NCBI RefSeq assembly: GCF_002266855.1
Contig: NZ_NGJN01000002.1
Location: 62,001 to 126,000 of the forward strand
Direction of reading: 5' to 3'
Length of the DNA stretch: 64,000 nt
From: Winogradskyella aurantia
Lineage (GTDB): Bacteria > Bacteroidota > Bacteroidia > Flavobacteriales > Flavobacteriaceae
Shown: one piece after another, positions 60,774 through 64,000 of the stretch
How positions within the stretch are numbered: the stretch's first letter is position 1
Layout of the letters: every line of letters begins with the position of its first letter
Position numbers and translations under genes: made by a program
The notes under the pieces: model-generated
What the model was told of the DNA's origin: nothing
Database searches by the model: none
Seen by the model: the letters and a program-made list of their open reading frames with translations, nothing else

Positions 60774-60815
60774 TAAATTTTAGTTTGTTTAATCAAAAAT
60801 AAGAATTGTTAAACA
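60774..60815 (-). promoter_or_regulatory. Shared light-regulon operator, copy C, upstream of proteorhodopsin
   Basis: TGTTTAAT (60786-60793), 14-bp spacer, GTTAAACA (60808-60815); arms identical to copy B. The AAAATTTA box on - (60774-60781) lies at the same 4-bp offset. The spacer also contains TATTTTTG on -, a full -7 match. Copy C lies 61 bp from the blh start, so it could affect both divergent genes. Confidence 0.78.
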
Positions 60816-60876
60816 CAAAATGTTTAAAATTTTCACAAAAAAATTTCACAGATAAGAAATTTCGTATGTTCGTATT

Positions 60877-61749
60877 ATGAAATTCTCAGCTTTTAATTTA
60901 GTTTCAACAGTATTTTTGCTTTGGTTGACCATTCAAATTGAATCGGCATATGAGGAATATTTGGCCTATTTTTTTATCCTTACGGTGGGAATTGTTCATG
61001 GGGCTAATGATGTGTCTCTTATTAGTTTTATCACCAAAAGTCGGGGAATGTCAAAAAATAAATATCTGATTAGTTATATCGCCATTATTATCGTTATGTC
61101 TATTGCCTTCTTTCAATTTCCATTTTTGGCGTTATTGATTTTTATTTTGTTTAGTTGTTACCATTTTGGAGAGCAGCATTTTTACAATCAACTACATCAA
61201 GCCGGAGTAACGGGCAACTTACTTTACTTAAGCTATGGTATCTTAATTTTTGGACTGTTGTTCTATTTAAATTACACTGAAACATCATCTATTATAGCTG
61301 AACTAACAGGAATTACCCTTGATGCGTTTTATTTCCTTTATTTTTTGATTCTCGGGTTAATAGCTACTTGTGTATTGGTTTTCATAAACTTAAAGAATTT
61401 TAAAGATGGGTTAGATTACTTCCAAGAGTTTTTTTTAATCGCTCTTTTTGCCTTACTATTTAAGATGGCATCCCTACTTTGGGCTTTTGCTATTTATTTT
61501 ATCATATGGCATTCCTTGCCTTCACTTAGGGATCAAACCAAAGCATTATACGGACGATTGGATGCTTCAAGCCTTATCAAGTATTTCAAATCCTCTTTGG
61601 TGAACTGGATTATTTCTGTGATTGGTTTGGCGGTGATTTTTTATATCTCCTCACGGCTTGAAATTCGATTTATCACTCTATTTTTTGCTTTTTTGGCGGC
61701 AATAACGATTCCTCATGTTATAGTGATGTATTATCTCAATAAAAAATGA
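60877..61749 (+). CDS. blh: Brp/Blh family beta-carotene 15,15'-dioxygenase
   Basis: A 290-aa membrane protein with about eight helices. Conserved His-containing motifs: 'TVGIVHGANDVSLI' (around 36-49), 'CYHFGEQHF', 'IIWHSLPSLRDQ' and 'TIPHVIVMYYL' near the C-terminus; these hold the iron. It cleaves beta-carotene into two retinal molecules, providing the chromophore of the neighbouring proteorhodopsin. Divergent arrangement of the two with a 108-bp spacer is typical. Confidence 0.95.
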   Translation: MKFSAFNLVSTVFLLWLTIQIESAYEEYLAYFFILTVGIVHGANDVSLISFITKSRGMSKNKYLISYIAIIIVMSIAFFQFPFLALLIFILFSCYHFGEQHFYNQLHQAGVTGNLLYLSYGILIFGLLFYLNYTETSSIIAELTGITLDAFYFLYFLILGLIATCVLVFINLKNFKDGLDYFQEFFLIALFALLFKMASLLWAFAIYFIIWHSLPSLRDQTKALYGRLDASSLIKYFKSSLVNWIISVIGLAVIFYISSRLEIRFITLFFAFLAAITIPHVIVMYYLNKK

Positions 61750-61793
61750 ATGCGCAGTGAACCTGTTTAGTCGAAATTCAATATTTTTAGAAC

Positions 61794-62939
61794 ATGAAAA
61801 AATTAGGAGAGAATACCATTTGCACACATATAGGAGAAATTGAGGATAAGCAATTTAAGGGAGCTGTCTCTCCTATGTTTTTAAGTACATCATATGAATT
61901 TTTAGATGTTGACGTAAAACGTTATCCTAGGTATTTCAATACGCCCAACCAAGAATACCTTTCACGTAAAATAGCAGCTTTGGAGCATACGGAGTCAGCT
62001 ATTATCTTTGGTTCTGGTATGGCGGCCATAAGCACTATGTTTTTGGCATTCTTGCAAAAAGGGGACCATTTGGTAGTACAAAATACACTTTATGGTGGCA
62101 CAGTAAATTTTATAAAAGAAGAACTTCCTAAGTACGGAATAGAGTTTACGTTTACTAAGGGGTATGAGGTTCAAGATTTTAAGAAGGCCATACAACCAAA
62201 TACAAAACTCATTCATATTGAGAGTCCTTCTAATCCTCTTATGACAATTACCGATATAAAATCTATTGCAGACCTTGGGAAATCGAATGGAATTCTTACA
62301 TCTATAGACAACACCTTTGCTTCACCTATAAATCAGAATCCAATAGACCTGGGTATAGATCTGGTAATGCATTCGGCAACAAAATATTTTGGTGGTCACA
62401 GTGACATAAGCGCAGGTGCGGTAGCCAGTTCTGCTGAGCATATTGATAAAATTTGGAATGTGGCTAAAAATCTTGGTGGTAACTTAAGTGATATGACCGT
62501 ATGGATGCTAGAACGCAGTATGAAAACCTTAGGTTTAAGAGTGAAAGCTCAAACCAAAAATGCTATGAAATTAGCCAAATGGCTGCACAAGCATCCCAAA
62601 ATTTCAAAAGTGTACTATCCCGGTCTTAAATCGCACCCCGAGTACAAATTGGCGAAATCCCAAATGAAAGGTTTCGGTGCCATGCTGTCCTTTGAACTGC
62701 ACGAGAAATTAGATTCCTATGCCTTTCAAAAGGAACTAAACTTAATTAAATCTTCCATGAGTTTAGCGGGTGTAGAAAGTAATGTTATTTCACCGCACTT
62801 GACCTCTCATTCATTGCTAACCCAAGAAGAAAGAGATACTATTGGTATAAGTGACCAACTAATTCGATTGTCAGTAGGTATTGAAGACCTTAAGGATTTA
62901 AAGGAAGATATTAATCAAGCTATAGCCGCGTTGACTTAG
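61794..62939 (+). CDS. PLP-dependent trans-sulfuration enzyme (Cys/Met metabolism family)
   Basis: A 381-aa PLP fold-type I enzyme. 'SAIIFGSGMAAISTM' and 'YGGTVNFIKEELPKYGIE' are cofactor-binding regions, 'SIDNTFASPINQNPIDLG' follows, and the PLP Lys is in 'VMHSATKYFGGHSDISAGAV' (around residue 197). The family includes cystathionine gamma-synthase, beta- and gamma-lyase and methionine gamma-lyase; the exact reaction cannot be fixed by eye. It starts 44 bp after blh, so it may be read through from it. Confidence 0.92.
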   Translation: MKKLGENTICTHIGEIEDKQFKGAVSPMFLSTSYEFLDVDVKRYPRYFNTPNQEYLSRKIAALEHTESAIIFGSGMAAISTMFLAFLQKGDHLVVQNTLYGGTVNFIKEELPKYGIEFTFTKGYEVQDFKKAIQPNTKLIHIESPSNPLMTITDIKSIADLGKSNGILTSIDNTFASPINQNPIDLGIDLVMHSATKYFGGHSDISAGAVASSAEHIDKIWNVAKNLGGNLSDMTVWMLERSMKTLGLRVKAQTKNAMKLAKWLHKHPKISKVYYPGLKSHPEYKLAKSQMKGFGAMLSFELHEKLDSYAFQKELNLIKSSMSLAGVESNVISPHLTSHSLLTQEERDTIGISDQLIRLSVGIEDLKDLKEDINQAIAALT

Positions 62940-63039
62940 GCTTTTGGTTTCTTGCATCCGTTTTAAATGTTAGCCCTATGCAACAAGTTTAAGGTAAACA
63001 GCAAAGAGGTGTTTGCGGTTTGTATTACAACTAAAAAAA

Positions 63040-63070
63040 GAAAAAAAAGAGCCCATTTCTGGGCTCTTTA
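63040..63070 (-). terminator. Terminator of the PEP carboxykinase gene
   Basis: Stem AAAGAGCCCA/TGGGCTCTTT (63046-63055, 63060-63069) with a T run on -; a partial A/T run also suits the convergent gene. Confidence 0.85.
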
Positions 63071-63084
63071 CAATTTAGACATTA

Positions 63085-64000
63085 TTAAACATGGTCATTC
63101 AAATGATGGTGTTCATCAATTAACGGTCCACCTTCTATAATCTGGTCAGAGGCTTCACTAGCAAATTTTTCGAAATTCAAGTGGAATGAATGTGCCAGCT
63201 GAATGGCCTTGCTAATGTAGGCGCCTTTTTGCAACCAAGTATTCATTGGGTCTAACATTTCCGTAGGGACATTAGGACAGTACTTAGGCATATGTAATCC
63301 AAATATGGGATGTTGCTCAAAGTCAACATTGTCTAATTCTCCTTTAAGGATAGCGGTAATCATCGCTCTTGTGTATTTAAGTTTAATGCGGGAGCCTACA
63401 CCATAAGGGCCACCGCTCCAACCGGTATTTACCAACCATACGTTAACACCTGCTTCTTGCATTTTTTTGCTTAACATCTCTGCATAGACGGTCGGATGCA
63501 ACGGCATGAAGGGCTCTCCAAAACAAGCAGAGAAAGACGGTACGGGCTCCGTTATGCCAGCTTCGGTACCTGCAACCTTAGCCGTATAGCCAGATATGAA
63601 GTGGTAAGCTGCCTGCCCAGGAGTTAGTTTAGAAACGGGAGGTAATACACCAAAGGCATCACAGGTTAAGAAAAATATATTCTTGGGATTATCAGCGTAA
63701 GACGGCTTTTGGATATTGTCTATGTGGTAAATCGGATAGCTCACCCTTGTGTTTTGAGTAATGCTACTATCAAAATAGTCCACTTCACCGATGTCTTTAA
63801 AAACAACATTTTCGAGAATAGCTCCCGGTCTAATCGCTCTGTAAATATCTGGTTCTTTTTCTTCCGTTAAATCAATAACTTTGGCATAACAACCACCTTC
63901 AAAATTAAAAATTCGATTTTCAGATGTCCAACCGTGCTCGTCATCTCCGATTAGTTTTCTGTTAGGATCGGCGGATAAGGTTGTTTTACCTGTCCCAGAA
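63085..64000 (-). CDS. pckA: Phosphoenolpyruvate carboxykinase (ATP), C-terminal part
   Basis: The frame is open to the window edge, so the 5' part lies outside; about 304 residues are visible. At the edge is the P-loop '[20 protein letters not shown]', then '[19 protein letters not shown]', '[13 protein letters not shown]', '[15 protein letters not shown]' and '[16 protein letters not shown]', all PckA signatures. The enzyme forms PEP from oxaloacetate with ATP, the entry step of gluconeogenesis. The visible part ends normally with a terminator after it. Confidence 0.97.
   Translation of the reverse strand, partial: SGTGKTTLSADPNRKLIGDDEHGWTSENRIFNFEGGCYAKVIDLTEEKEPDIYRAIRPGAILENVVFKDIGEVDYFDSSITQNTRVSYPIYHIDNIQKPSYADNPKNIFFLTCDAFGVLPPVSKLTPGQAAYHFISGYTAKVAGTEAGITEPVPSFSACFGEPFMPLHPTVYAEMLSKKMQEAGVNVWLVNTGWSGGPYGVGSRIKLKYTRAMITAILKGELDNVDFEQHPIFGLHMPKYCPNVPTEMLDPMNTWLQKGAYISKAIQLAHSFHLNFEKFASEASDQIIEGGPLIDEHHHLNDHV

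Overview
This window reads as chromosomal DNA of a marine member of the Flavobacteriaceae (Bacteroidota). The evidence is the gene families (HU, fused CcsBA, OmpP1/FadL, DUF493, DUF4290, Lacal_2735/DUF6435-type, Met-105-type proteorhodopsin with Blh), Bacteroidota -7 boxes (TAnnTTTG), almost no Shine-Dalgarno sequences, and TTG starts. No rRNA, CRISPR array or recognisable transposase was seen. There is one tRNA (Met, CAT).

Layout. 1-1116: end of a hypothetical gene and a lipoprotein. 1274-5620: a sulfur module (DsrE-like, TusE/DsrC-like, sulfide:quinone oxidoreductase) divergent from an OmpP1/FadL porin, then DUF2237. About 5640-15834 is an AT-rich accessory region. It holds a two-gene unit bracketed by 14-bp inverted repeats, a five-gene putative defence island (C5-cytosine methyltransferase divergent from a small protein, a GHKL/MORC-like ATPase, an unnamed protein and a DUF6339-like protein), a NYN-LOTUS protein, and a Fic protein between two heptamer repeat arrays. 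16341-17190 is eight tandem copies of a ~109-bp hairpin-rich repeat. 17267-25765 is housekeeping: tRNA-Met, START-like, class IV aminotransferase, YqgE, HU, Fmt, RecQ, an AAA kinase, DUF493, DUF4290 and MurA.

25928-39834 is a light-stress region of two long same-strand operons with 18 genes. They encode four photolyase/cryptochrome-family proteins, GTP cyclohydrolase I, TspO, a GPx-type peroxidase, short-chain dehydrogenases, a flavin reductase, an ABC1 kinase, a TetR-like protein and several small conserved proteins. 40108-58377 carries DUF2911, a Gfo/Idh oxidoreductase, an SSS transporter with a 39-aa partner, a PIG-L deacetylase, CorA, MscS, Maf, UbiA, KdsC, DUF2520, MscL, CcsBA and a carbamoyltransferase. 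58758-64000 has three small membrane proteins, proteorhodopsin divergent from Blh (retinal synthesis), a PLP trans-sulfuration enzyme and the C-terminal part of PEP carboxykinase.

Two observations stand out. First, the two photolyase operons and proteorhodopsin share a 30-bp operator (TGTTYAAY-N14-GTTRAACA) placed just upstream of the start codon, which suggests one regulon for light harvesting and light-damage repair; the TetR-like gene heading one operon is a candidate regulator. Second, the methyltransferase/GHKL-ATPase island has no recognisable nuclease, so if it is a defence system its effector is unknown.
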